From Branchiostoma floridae (Eukaryota > Chordata > Leptocardii > Amphioxiformes > Branchiostomatidae): 64,000 bases of DNA. Position 1 is the first letter of the stretch. Each line of letters begins with the position of its first letter. The notes under the pieces are model-generated. The model saw only the letters and a program-made list of their open reading frames with translations, did no database searches and had not been told where the DNA came from. The DNA lies in the NCBI RefSeq assembly GCF_000003815.2, contig NC_049983.1, positions 28,090,597 through 28,154,596 on the forward strand, in the 5' to 3' direction. Of the stretch, positions 44,960 to 55,400 are shown piece after piece. Both the position numbers and the translations under genes were made by a program.

Positions 44960-46370
44960 CACCAGTAGATACTAGAAATATAACTAGTAGCCTTTTTGCT
45001 ATCACGGTAAGCTGTTTTGATCGTACAGGGCAAGGTTTTGGTCTCAGAGGGGGGAAAAAAAACAAGTTTTTTGACAAACGTTACAAAGACGGGTGAACAG
45101 AAATTAGTCACAAAGTCTTGATTTCCCCGAATTCTTCATATGTTTCCATCGGACAATTTATGTAGTATACTAACAAAGACCCGATAGGGGAAATGGAGAA
45201 CTATCTAAGGATATATAACAGCTATGTTACAGCCCTATGCGTTTTGAGAGTTTTTGTAATCAAGCTTACGTTGCCATTATTACCGCTCTAAATCAATCAA
45301 ATAGAAACAGCAGCCTTGGCGCGCCCGTTATAAGAAGGGCTTAAGGGCACAACCAGATAAGTAATTATCACACACAATTTCGTTCTGCAACCTGACTGTT
45401 CTATTTTTCTCACCGATTAATTGCCAAATTTACTTACGTTACCGCTTGACTTACGTTACCACTGCCTTATGCGATATCTAACATACAGCGTTTAATAGGG
45501 TAATCAGGTACTTAGGTCCAGTTTGGCATGAAGGCCATAGTTCTAGTACCGTGTTGACCTTTTATGAGCGTTAAAGGTATGCTACGTAGCTTTATCTCAG
45601 TGTCCACCAGAGTTAGACCCTCCTGTCTGTAAACAACAACTTCCAGGCCTCCAGTAGGCACCCTAGGGGCCGGGGTAGGGTAATGAGTTCGTCACAATCC
45701 AGGGTGACTACAGGGGAGAACAATCAAGATCTTCTTCTTTGAGAACAGTCTTCTTTTTTTTTACTTCAGAATAGGATATAATCATGCACTTGGTCTATTT
45801 TGTAGAGTATCAATAAGCTGAGGTTATATTCCCTTCAAAACTGCAATAAATATTGCAAACTTAAGATAAAATTTTACAAAACTTATGGTGAAACTGTCAT
45901 CAGACACTCCACTGTGCAGTAAGGCACACAAGAATGTGATAAGCCAGATGTGGGAGAAAGCATGGAGGTCCATGTAGGAAGGTCAGTTAGTAGACATGTT
46001 TGTCGATGCACTGATGTTGTAACTTCTCTCACTGAGCCTTGGTATTCAATGCTAAAGGGTAGATTAAGCTAAGTATGTAAAGAAATGGCAGGAAAATCTA
46101 CTTTTTGTATTGTCCAAATATTACGTAGTATAGCTTTAACAAGCAAAATGTGTCTCCACAGATATACATCTACTATTTAGGAACGGAAATACGTAATAAT
46201 TATCTTGCAAGGATCAAACATAAAGCTTGTTAACTGTCATTATCATATAGCCAGACGACGTCTACCAATCAGAAGGCTCCATTTGCCCCATACTCCCGGT
46301 CATTAATATTATTCCTGCGCTGCCGAAGATACCTGTATGCTAAATATCAATGAAATCCATCGTTCCTATG
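44960..46370. other. No gene recognised
   Basis: AT-rich sequence with no supported coding, RNA or repeat feature. Confidence 0.4.
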
Positions 46371-46379
46371 TTCCGTTAT

Positions 46380-46905
46380 GCTACTCAGAAGATTTTGACA
46401 AAATTGCCCCTGCAGTTCCAGAGCAAGCCGCTAGGGGCCCAAATATACATCACTTCTTCCTTGCATCACAAGCTATCTGCTACAAAAAAATTAAGACTAT
46501 AGCACGTCCAGGTCAAAAGATACAAAACTTCTGCTGCAGTACCAAGGTCACATACCAGGGGGCCCGAAACGACCCTGACCTGTGGACTCTCAAACATGGT
46601 CGTGCAAGCAAAGGTAGACCATGCAAAACATACCTACATCAACTTAGTGAAGATACGGCTGAAGATCTGCCCAAGGCTATGGAGGATAGGGAAGGATGGA
46701 GGAAGAGAGTCAAGGCCATCCGTGCAACCTGCATGCCAGGATGATGATGTTGATGATAACCCACATACCAAATACCATTACAATCCAGAGGTTCTGGAGT
46801 TATGTTGACCACAAATATCCGGACACACAAACAGACACACAGACAAACACACACGCACAGACAGACAGACAGACAGACAGGAACACCAAAACTATACCTC
46901 TTTCT
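46380..46905 (+). repeat. Dispersed CTCF-like repeat split by a LINE tail
   Basis: The left part (gcagttccagagcaagccgc to cagggggcccgaaacg) and the right part (cccacataccaaatacc to a (cagacaga)n tail and aaaactatacctcttt) match the copies at 10.0 and 28.9 kb. An extra segment at about 46578-46757 interrupts them. Confidence 0.7.
46578..46757 (+). mobile_element. Nested LINE 3' end
   Basis: It encodes RGRPCKTYLHQLSEDTAEDL, then PKAMEDREGWRKRVKAIRAT and a stop, a typical C-terminal end of endonuclease-RT LINE proteins. A short gatgatgttgatgat tail follows. Confidence 0.65.
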
Positions 46906-46913
46906 TTACTGCG

Positions 46914-46985
46914 CTGTGATTGGCGAGGCCCATATTAGGCGAAGACCCAATCCTATATAAGAACAAGATAGACAGTCACCATACA
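46914..46985 (+). promoter_or_regulatory. CCAAT/TATA promoter-like segment
   Basis: An inverted CCAAT (gattggcg, 46918) lies about 30 bp upstream of CCTATATAAGA (46951). No convincing open reading frame follows; the first ATG at 47041 meets a stop after two codons. Confidence 0.25.
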
Positions 46986-46989
46986 CAGT

Positions 46990-48340
46990 GCAGTTTGACA
47001 GACTCATCCGCACAGCCTGGATTCCGTCCAAGACATCAACATGGGATAGAAGGGGTGGGACAAGGGAAAAGAGGTAGGCACAAGGGAGCTCAGTTTTTTT
47101 TTCGCCCAGTCACCCTCCCACCCACTCAGTCTGGGGAATGCTGCTTATCACGTCTTCGCGCGACTCCAGGCACCACCCCATAGCTTCATATGAATGAGTC
47201 AATCACTGCGCAGAAAGAATAGGTTAACGGGAGGTGCCCCAACACGGTACGCTTTTTCTTACGCTCAAACTCATGGCGCTCCATCGCTAGTTGCCTGAGA
47301 GTGGTCAAATTTTGATGACTGAATTTTTTACACATAGATTTTAACAACATACTTGAATAAGAAATGCATTCATGTGGTTCATGAACCTTTCGCGCTGCAT
47401 GTTACAAGCGGCAAACACTGTGAGACAATTTCGTGTATGTAACCTTCCAATTTTGTGCCACGCTGGACAGTGTGCCTAACTCGGTACGCTTTTGTTTACA
47501 TTTTGCTCTCTTCAGAAGTAAGTGGTAAATTTAAGTACACAGAAAAACATTAATAATATGATATTTTAGCTTTCTTTTGACAGTAAAATCGTGACTGTAT
47601 GTACTTCTTGTCTCACACGAGGAAGGCTGTACCTAGAACAATCCAGCTGATGTTTTTACGGGCAATGGGCTGAATGCACTGATTGTGAATGCCCGACTAA
47701 AAAAACCATTACGAAAAAAAGACACTGCAAACATCAACAAAACTCTGTCTGATTATATGAAAATATCATCTACATCTCTCTATCAAGTCTTATTTTCATA
47801 GACAGCGCGAATCATTTGTTACAGTCAAATAAATCTTTGGAGCGTTCTCTAGTCTGTCACCTTCACGGCCACACTCCCTTGGGAGTACAATGGTGGCAAT
47901 GTTTATGTCGCTTCCTTTTGGTTGCTTTTCTACTCAACAGACATTTGAAGACCCATATTCATAGTGTTTTTATGGAGCTTTATTGATGTGTATCATGGCA
48001 GTTGTGTGACTGCTTGAAAGAGTTCGTATAGTTAGCGACACGAGCCGCCAATACGCAGAGGCCGGTGACCGCAGTGATTCAGCACTGTCAACATTACTGT
48101 TAGAATTCTGTTTTTTTTTAAACATGAAGTAAATATGTTAAAGTATACTTGGAATATAAATTAAAGCTGTGTGCATGGACTTGGTTTATTTACCTTTGTA
48201 ATCAGCATAGTCAGTAGCAACAAACACGGTGTACTTATGGATAATAAGATCAGCAAAAAATCCGTTCCGTCTTACGACGGGAACCGTCTTAGGGCGGCCC
48301 CCGTTACCATATTTTATGGAGGTAATTAGGAATCCTGAAG
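46990..48340. other. No gene recognised
   Basis: Short repeats of cggtacgctttt (47247, 47483) occur. Otherwise this is AT-rich sequence without supported features. Confidence 0.35.
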
Positions 48341-48344
48341 TATC

Positions 48345-51300
48345 TGTATCTGTATCTATATAGCCGGTATAACCGCCGTTCGGCGTAACACACCAGCTTC
48401 GCAGGCACGCGGCGCGACAGCAGCCGGTTATACTACACTGAACGATCTGTCACACCTAACTTTGGCACATCTATCTGCAAGCGTTCTTTAAAACTATCCA
48501 GAAAAGATGCCCCTACTGTGCTTGGTGATAACAAATTACACTCTATCATAGTTCTGGGAAAATACGAATTTTTTAACACGTCAGTCCTAGCTTGGTAACT
48601 CTGGTATTTGAAGGCATGACCGTTTCTTGCTCTTTTTTGAGCTGGTATTAGATACTTATCAGTCGGTACGTCCACCAGCTTATTGGTAATTTTGTACATT
48701 ATGCAAAGTCTGGATATTTTCCTTCTGTCTTCAAGTGGTGTCAACTGCAGATCTGTTTTCATTTTAGTAACACTAGCATCCCTGTTGTAGTTGTTTGTAC
48801 AGAATCAGGCAGCTTGGTTCTGTACCCTTTCAAGTTTATATTTGTCTTTCTTTGTATACGGATACCATACTGTTGCAGCATATTCAAGGTTACGTCTTAC
48901 CAGTGACGTGTATGCAAGTGATTTTACCCTGGCTGGGCATGCCCACAAGTTACGTTTGATCACTCCCAACGTCTGTTTAGCCTTGGTTGTTATTTTGTTA
49001 ACATGGACACTCCACTTCAGCCCAGTTGTTAACGTAACACCTAGGTATGGGTGGCTTTTTGTCGTTGCTAATGTCTGACCACAAAACTGGTAAGGGGACA
49101 CATTTGGTGTGCGTTTGTTCGTTATGTGCATGATATAGCACTTATCAGGATTGAACTGCATAAGCCATTTCCTTTGCCATTCTTCCAGGGTGTTCAGATC
49201 TTTCTGAAGAAGTTGTGAGTCATTCTTTGCAGATACCTCTATATAGCAGACAATCATCGGTGAATAACCTCACACTTGAATCGAGCAAGTCGTTTATGTA
49301 CAACAGGAAGAGCAATGGTCCCAGGACAGTCCCTTGCGAAACTCCCGATGCTACTTTAACTGGAGCTGAGCCCTTCCCTTCTACCACTACCGTTCGCTCT
49401 CTATTCGTCAGGAAAGCCTTTAAACAGTTTAATGTAGTTTCCATAGTACTCCAGTTTTGATATGAGTCTGCTGTGTGGGACTTTGTCGAAGGCTTTAGTG
49501 AAATCAAGTATTGCTAATTCCACCTATCTTTTATTGTTCAGTGCCTGTCGTTGTCTGTAGCTATGTCGTGAACTGTTAAAATAAGCTGTGTTTCTGTGGA
49601 TCGCTTTGCTCTGAAACCATGCTGGTAGTCCGTTAGTATATTGTGGCCTTCCAAGTGTTTCATGATATGGCTATGGATAATGTGTTCGAGTAGTTTACAG
49701 GAAATACAGGTAAGTGAAACAGGTCTGTAGTTACTGGGGACTGCTCTGTCTCCCTTTTTGAAAATGGCGCATATGTTTGCATCCCTCCAGTCTTGGGGGA
49801 TTTCTCCTGTGTCAAGCGATTGTTGGGAAATGCTAGTCAAAACAGGTGCGATTTCACTGGCTGTCATTTTGAGGAACCAAGGCGGTATTTGGTCGGGCCC
49901 GGATGCTTTGGACGGATTAAGGCCTTGCAACATTTTTTCTACACCATAAGTATAAATTTCTATATGTTCCATAGGAGGGTGCAGGGGTTCCCAAGAGATG
50001 GCATGCCTGTGCTGTCTTCTTCTGTGAAAACACTTTTAAACTGTGAACTGAGTGCTTATGCTTTTTTCCACTGTCACTTATAACACCCGTTCTCATTGAA
50101 ATGTCGAAAATGGCATTTTTTTTGGTCGAAAAATAAATCGGCTTTACTTTAACTGAAAACTACTTGGTTGTTTGGGAAAATTCCTCTTTTAACCATAGCC
50201 AAAAAATGGCAACTTATTATTTTCGGTCCCATTGGTAATGCATTACAGGGCATGTAACAAACGTTACCGGTAACGTTTGTTACAACAGTAGACTTTACCC
50301 GGTTTTCTTCGAAAAGACTTACCTTATTGACTACATCATTAAGGTATAAGTGGATGTCCCTAGGGACATTTGAAAAGTGGGCAGCTTTTTCACACCAGGT
50401 CAAATAGAAAGCTTAGACAGCATCGAACAATGGTAACGTTTGTTACAGTCATTTCTGTACAACATTTTGCTAAGCAAGTTGGGATACAAATGAAAGTAAA
50501 CAACCCTTTCTTGTTTCTTTATAAAGCCAGAAAAACTGTACAGCGTCACAAAAACGGCCATTTCTAGTTTTATACGTGCATAATATAACCGTGGCAACCA
50601 TCGTACTAGTGGTGGTAACGTTTGTTACAGAATCTGGCGACAGGCATAAACCACCTCACACAGCCTCCAAGATCAGTGATAGTAGCGATCTGACGTGATC
50701 GGACAGAGGGCCTGGTCAGCTGGTTTCACCTGCCGAACAATCATTCTTTGAACTGAATTGTTACATTTTTGGCTACTAGTTGAATTTTTTATTTCTTCTC
50801 CGGCGACAGCCATTTTTTAGGGTGTGAAATCCCACCCGTGGCTATAATAATCTTCTAAACCATTATTCAATACGAATGTTGTTGTGCATCTTTTCTAAAA
50901 CATTACAGGGGTTGTGGAAAAATGAAGGAACCAGAGATGATGTCTATAATTTGCTCCATATCAAGGTGTAAAGTCAGGCGACAGCATTTCGACATTTAAA
51001 TGAGAACGAGCCATAATGGTGCTCCCCACCTTTAGAGTGGCTACCCCAACAAGGTCTCTCATCAGGCTTTTTATGTATGACCAGAATGTTATAGATTCTC
51101 CCAGTGTGTTCGCCACATATTTTGAGTGTACTGATCTTATGCTTTTCTGCACTTCTTTTTTTTTTACTTTCTTGTACTTGTTCCAGTCTTCCTCTTGTCC
51201 TGTTCTTTTAGCTTTATTGTAAAGACGTTGTTTCTTCGGACAGTGTCTTCTTAAGTTTCTGTTAAACCATGGCAAGTTGTATCTGCTTGGTGTCATTGTA

Positions 51301-51870
51301 CCAGGAATGTGCTTGCTCATTGTGTGCTTCATTTTTCCTTTGAAGTCATCCCATTTCTGTGTCACTGACATGTCTTTTGTTCTCATGTTAAAGTTTTGTT
51401 GCATAGTCCTCAAGGTCATTCTTGATAGCCGGCTCGTCAGATTTCGTGCGAATGTACACTTTCCTTTTTGGTTTTTTGTTCTGTTTGGGTGCCAAGTTGA
51501 TGTCCACTAGAACCATGTCATGGTCACTTATTTCCGGAACTACTGTGGTCTTTTCAATTATGTTTGGGTTATTAAGAGCAGGTCCAAAATATTACCATTT
51601 CTGGTTGGTTCCTGGACTGTTTGGAATAGCCCATGGTTATCCACTAAGTGCAGTAGTTTCTGTGCCTGTCCTGTATGGTTCTGAGCGTTGTCTGTTGTGC
51701 TGGTATCCAAATCTTTACCAGGGGTGTTGAAATCTCCAAAAATGATTACGTTGTCGGAGTTTATCTTAGTTCCTATTTTATTTTTAGAGCTGTCAAGCTC
51801 ATCCAGACTATTGCCCTGGTCCGATGGAGAAGTACCTGGTTGAAACTTCGCTTCAAATGACTTGTAAGTA
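48345..51870 (-). mobile_element. LINE, family L-A, copy 2 (endonuclease plus RT), split by a MITE
   Basis: On the minus strand, from 51870 down, an AP-type endonuclease end reads VIIFGDFNTPGKDLD, TRNGNILDLLL, then EISDHDMVLVDI (about 51500-51540), supplying the GDFN and SDH motifs. A linker follows with YNLPWFNRNLRRHCPKKQRL (50961-51419). RT blocks are NPSKASGPDQIPPWFLK, NYRPVSLTCISCKLLEHIIH and HGFRAKRSTETQ (49538-49972), and SQGTVLGPLLFLLYINDLL with the active site LFTDDCLLYR (49220-49507). The C-terminal end is WLMQFNPDKCYIMHI, SHPYLGVTL and ERVQNQAA (48433-49257). The 3' end carries an (ACAGAT)n tail at 48345-48360. Frameshifts, a 5' truncation and the MITE at 50090-50992 inactivate it. 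Confidence 0.85.
50090..50992. mobile_element. MITE-type element inserted in LINE L-A copy 2
   Basis: Terminal inverted repeats of about 24 bp (cgttctcattgaaatgtcg at 50090; complement of cgttctcatttaaatgtcg ending about 50992) bound about 900 bp that interrupts the LINE linker. A 30-bp perfect palindrome lies at 50254-50283 with half-site ggtaacgtttgttac. The motif recurs at about 50431 and 50615. No transposase frame was seen; I could not define a target duplication. Confidence 0.7.
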
Positions 51871-51899
51871 AATTTAGCTCTAGGGGACCAAAGGAAATC

Positions 51900-52045
51900 T
51901 ATTTCACGTCCGCGGCGGGCAGGTGTCCTAGCTGAAAATGGAATCATAGGTGACATTTCTAGGACGAGAATAATCAATTTAAATTTTGCTAACAAATAGC
52001 AGTTTCATTACACAAAATATCTTAATAAGCCAGAAACAAATTCAA
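51900..52045. repeat. Block shared with 41305-41480
   Basis: See shared words ggcaggtgtcctagctgaaa and acatttctaggacgagaa. It is located 140-280 bp beyond the last SUEL exon. Confidence 0.6.
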
Positions 52046-52181
52046 GTTTATTGTGATATCCAGCGTTGGAAGGTTAGAAGGGTGTGGCTCTTTCGAGTCA
52101 TGAGCAAATTCAAAGCAACAGTTTCCTAGCTATTCGTATTAATAATGTCACGCATCGGACAAGCGTAAAGTAGGTACTTAC

Positions 52182-52466
52182 CGACGCAGGTGTACTCGAC
52201 TTCCAGGTACTTGTGCGTGTTTGGACAAGGATCCCCGAACACGCTGTTGGAGGCAGCCACAGAGCAGCTGGACTTCCCCTGGCAGCTGGCCCTGACCCGG
52301 TCCACGCTGTTGTCGCTGTGGCAGTCGGTGGCAAGGATAGGACCGCTGGGGCAAACCTCCTTGCCTTGGGTCCGGCCGTACAGGGCAGACACGATGTTGA
52401 TAGTTTGTCCATCAGGACAACTGATGCTCAATGTTTGGTCTTCACACACTCGGGGCCCCGAGATTT
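52182..52466 (-). CDS. SUEL/rhamnose-binding-lectin domain exon 2
   Basis: A 285-bp phase 1-1 exon (95 codons) holds a complete SUEL (Gal_lectin) domain. RVCEDQTLSISCPDGQTINI, VSALYGRTQGKEVCPSG, SCQGKSSCSVAASNSVFGDP and CPNTHKYLEVEYTC include the expected cysteines, the ALYGR motif and the K-Y-L-x-V-x-Y-x-C end. Canonical rhamnose-binding lectins use YGR and DPC-type motifs for sugar contact, and both are present (GDPC). It binds L-rhamnose or D-galactose by family. Confidence 0.93.
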
Positions 52467-55400
52467 CTGCAACAAGAATTATCAAGCCCATGTCAACAGC
52501 GCTTGCTTTCCCTCGCTCTTTCTCTATATGTACATATAACGGTTATAAAAATATTATAGACTTGACTAGTCTTTCTTTGCAGACTAGCTCCCGCTTTTTT
52601 CTTTTAAGTTATTTTCTTGTATTTTGTTTTCTTATTCCTGGCCAGTAATGAGAAAAATATAAAAAGAACTAGAAAATAGTAACCTAAGTGGCCGGTTTCA
52701 CCGTAAAATCACCCAGTACCATCCTGCATTGGACAATGTAGGAGTTATGTAGATAATTACCCGCGCAGGTGTAATCGACTTGCAGGTACTTGTCCGTGCC
52801 AACACAAGGATTCCCGAACACGCTGTTGGAGGCCGACACAGAGCAACTGGACGCCCCCTGGCATCTGGCCTTGACCTTGTCCAGACTGTTGGGGCTGAGG
52901 CAGTTGGTGGTAAGGATGGTAGCGCTGGGGCAAACCTCCCGTGTGGGCCGGCCGTACATGGCAGACACGATGTTGATAGTTTGTCCAGGAGAACAACTGA
53001 TGCTCAATGTTTGGTCTTCACACACTCGAACGGGCCCCTGGGGTCCTGCAGCAAAGAATAGCTTAGGTCAACGGCACTTGCTTTCCCTCTCTCTATATAC
53101 TTATATAACTATAACCCTGACAAGGCTGTCCCTATGAGCCATCTTGATAATAGCTTACAGTGCCATGTCGTTGTCGACTTACACGTGACATTTAAATATT
53201 GCTAATGAATAGCATATTTCTTACAATAAACAATATTGTAACTCTTTCGGATGATGACCAAACCCAAATGAACAGCTTCATAGCCGTTTGTATCATTGCA
53301 ACCAAATTAACATGAACGCTCGTAATTACATCGTGTGCCATCAACAACATTGTTATTAAGACCTTAAGTTTGTCGCGAACACCTGAACATCTGACGTGTA
53401 TATACCTGAGGATCACTGATGTTGTTTGGGCACATCCCTCTTAAATTACTTCAAAGTCATGTATTTTTCTCATGTGGCGATATCATTGCACACGTTGGAA
53501 TCATGAGGTATCTTATTTACATGTTTAATACGTACACAGTTAACGTTGTACAAAGTCACCATATACCAAGCCAACTAAAAAAAAACGTGGGAAAACTGGA
53601 CATGTTGTTGCATAACTTCCGGTTAAAACCAGGGTTAAAATTTATTCATCAAAACTTGACCACTTTCTGGCAACTAGTGATAGAGCGCATAACAAAGCGT
53701 GCCATGTTAGGACACCTACCGTTACATAACTTCTTTCCGTTTCCGAGAGCTTTATTTATAATCAACAAAATCGAATTCATAGCATGTTTGCAATATTACA
53801 TATCAACACCTGAAAGTTCTAGATATTTTGCAATACCAATGAAAACTACTATATAGGGCCTTGACCTAACCTGTGATTTGTCCGAGTCGTCGGTAGATGC
53901 TGTCGCCTGCGTTCACACCCCATACTTGGTTGCTGCTGGAGCTGATGTAAACTTCTTTCAGACGTCCATCTAGTTGCTGCCAGGTACTGCCTTGAGGTGT
54001 CCCAGCACTTAAACCTGCAATGAGAGACAGTTGTCTTAGTCAAACAGAAGACGTCGTCAATGGGGAATCCGGAGAAGCGAGCACGTCGCGGATGTGCCTT
54101 AACAAATCACAACAATTGAGAATAGACAAGACGACTGACATCATAACTAGAAAATGTAGTGACTTTCCGTTATTCCAAGCAGTCACGTTCCTTGCATGAT
54201 ATCTTTCTCTATGGTACCGAGCAAGTTTCAGTCTCTTTGATGATACATGAAGTATAGACATGAAAGAGCCTACCGCGCCGTACGAAGATCTGGTCTTTGC
54301 TGTTGACACCCCAGACTTGGCCATTTCCTGATGATATTTGCTTCAGCCCGCCGCTGACCTGTTCCCACCCAGTTCCAGGTGAAGCCTCATTACCGGACGT
54401 CCCCGTGCGGTAGAAGATCTCGTCGTTGCTGTTCACGCCCCAAACGCCGGCTCGTCCGACCGACACGAATTTCAGTAACCCACCCATCTGCTGCCAGTCT
54501 GTCCCTGTATATGTGTAGGGACGAGAGAGCACGAGTGTGAAGACAGCACAGATTTCAGTTTATTTCCTACACGTTTGTCTGGATTTGTGACACGTTTGAT
54601 GGAAGCGGTGCCTCACCTGCTGGATTACTTGCGGTGATTCCAGTTCGCCGATAAATCTGATCCGCGGAGTTCACGCCCCACACCTGATTGCTGGTTGCGC
54701 TGACGTACACCTGCTTCAGCCCTCCTGAAATCTGGCGCCAGCCAGTTCCTTTAGGAGAACTTGAATTTATTCCTAACGTAGAAGAAGATTGGATAAAGAT
54801 ATGAGACATGTACATGTGCATTAGCACTGGCGAGACAAGAAACATTTCCAAACAAAGGTACGGAAAAGTCATTGCTCTTAAAGTTTATTGTTTTCTGCTT
54901 TCTAATTGATGCTACAAATAAGGCTGTAACTAGCATATTCTATTCTAAATGCTCTTCTCTTCTAATCTGCATAATTTGCATATCACTGTGTACATCTCTG
55001 TTGAAGCTACCTGTGCATCGAATATCATGGAAATTCGTTGTTCCCTTTTCAGTTATCCTTGAAAACGCCAGACACGCCAAACACTTTACGTCTTTTTCTC
55101 ATGGAGGTAATAATGAGCGAGCTGATTCTTGTTTTGACAGACTTCAAATCGATTCACTCAGCATATACCTACCTTTTATGAACCCAATGCGCTAAGGTAA
55201 AGGGACCAATGCGACATAACCAATGACTGACCTATTCGGATGTAGATATCATCCCTGCTGTTGACTCCCCACACAATGTCGTTCCCTGATGAGATCTGCT
55301 TTAGTCCGCCATCGATTTGTACCCACTCCCTGCCCAGAGACGTTTCGTCCTTGTAAGTCCCAGTTCTGTAGTAGATCTGGCCGCCACGGTTCACTCCCCA

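Noticed and set aside
49215-50083. Plus-strand frames opposite the LINE RT
   Set aside because: They are antisense shadows of the minus-strand RT blocks with no recognisable domain.
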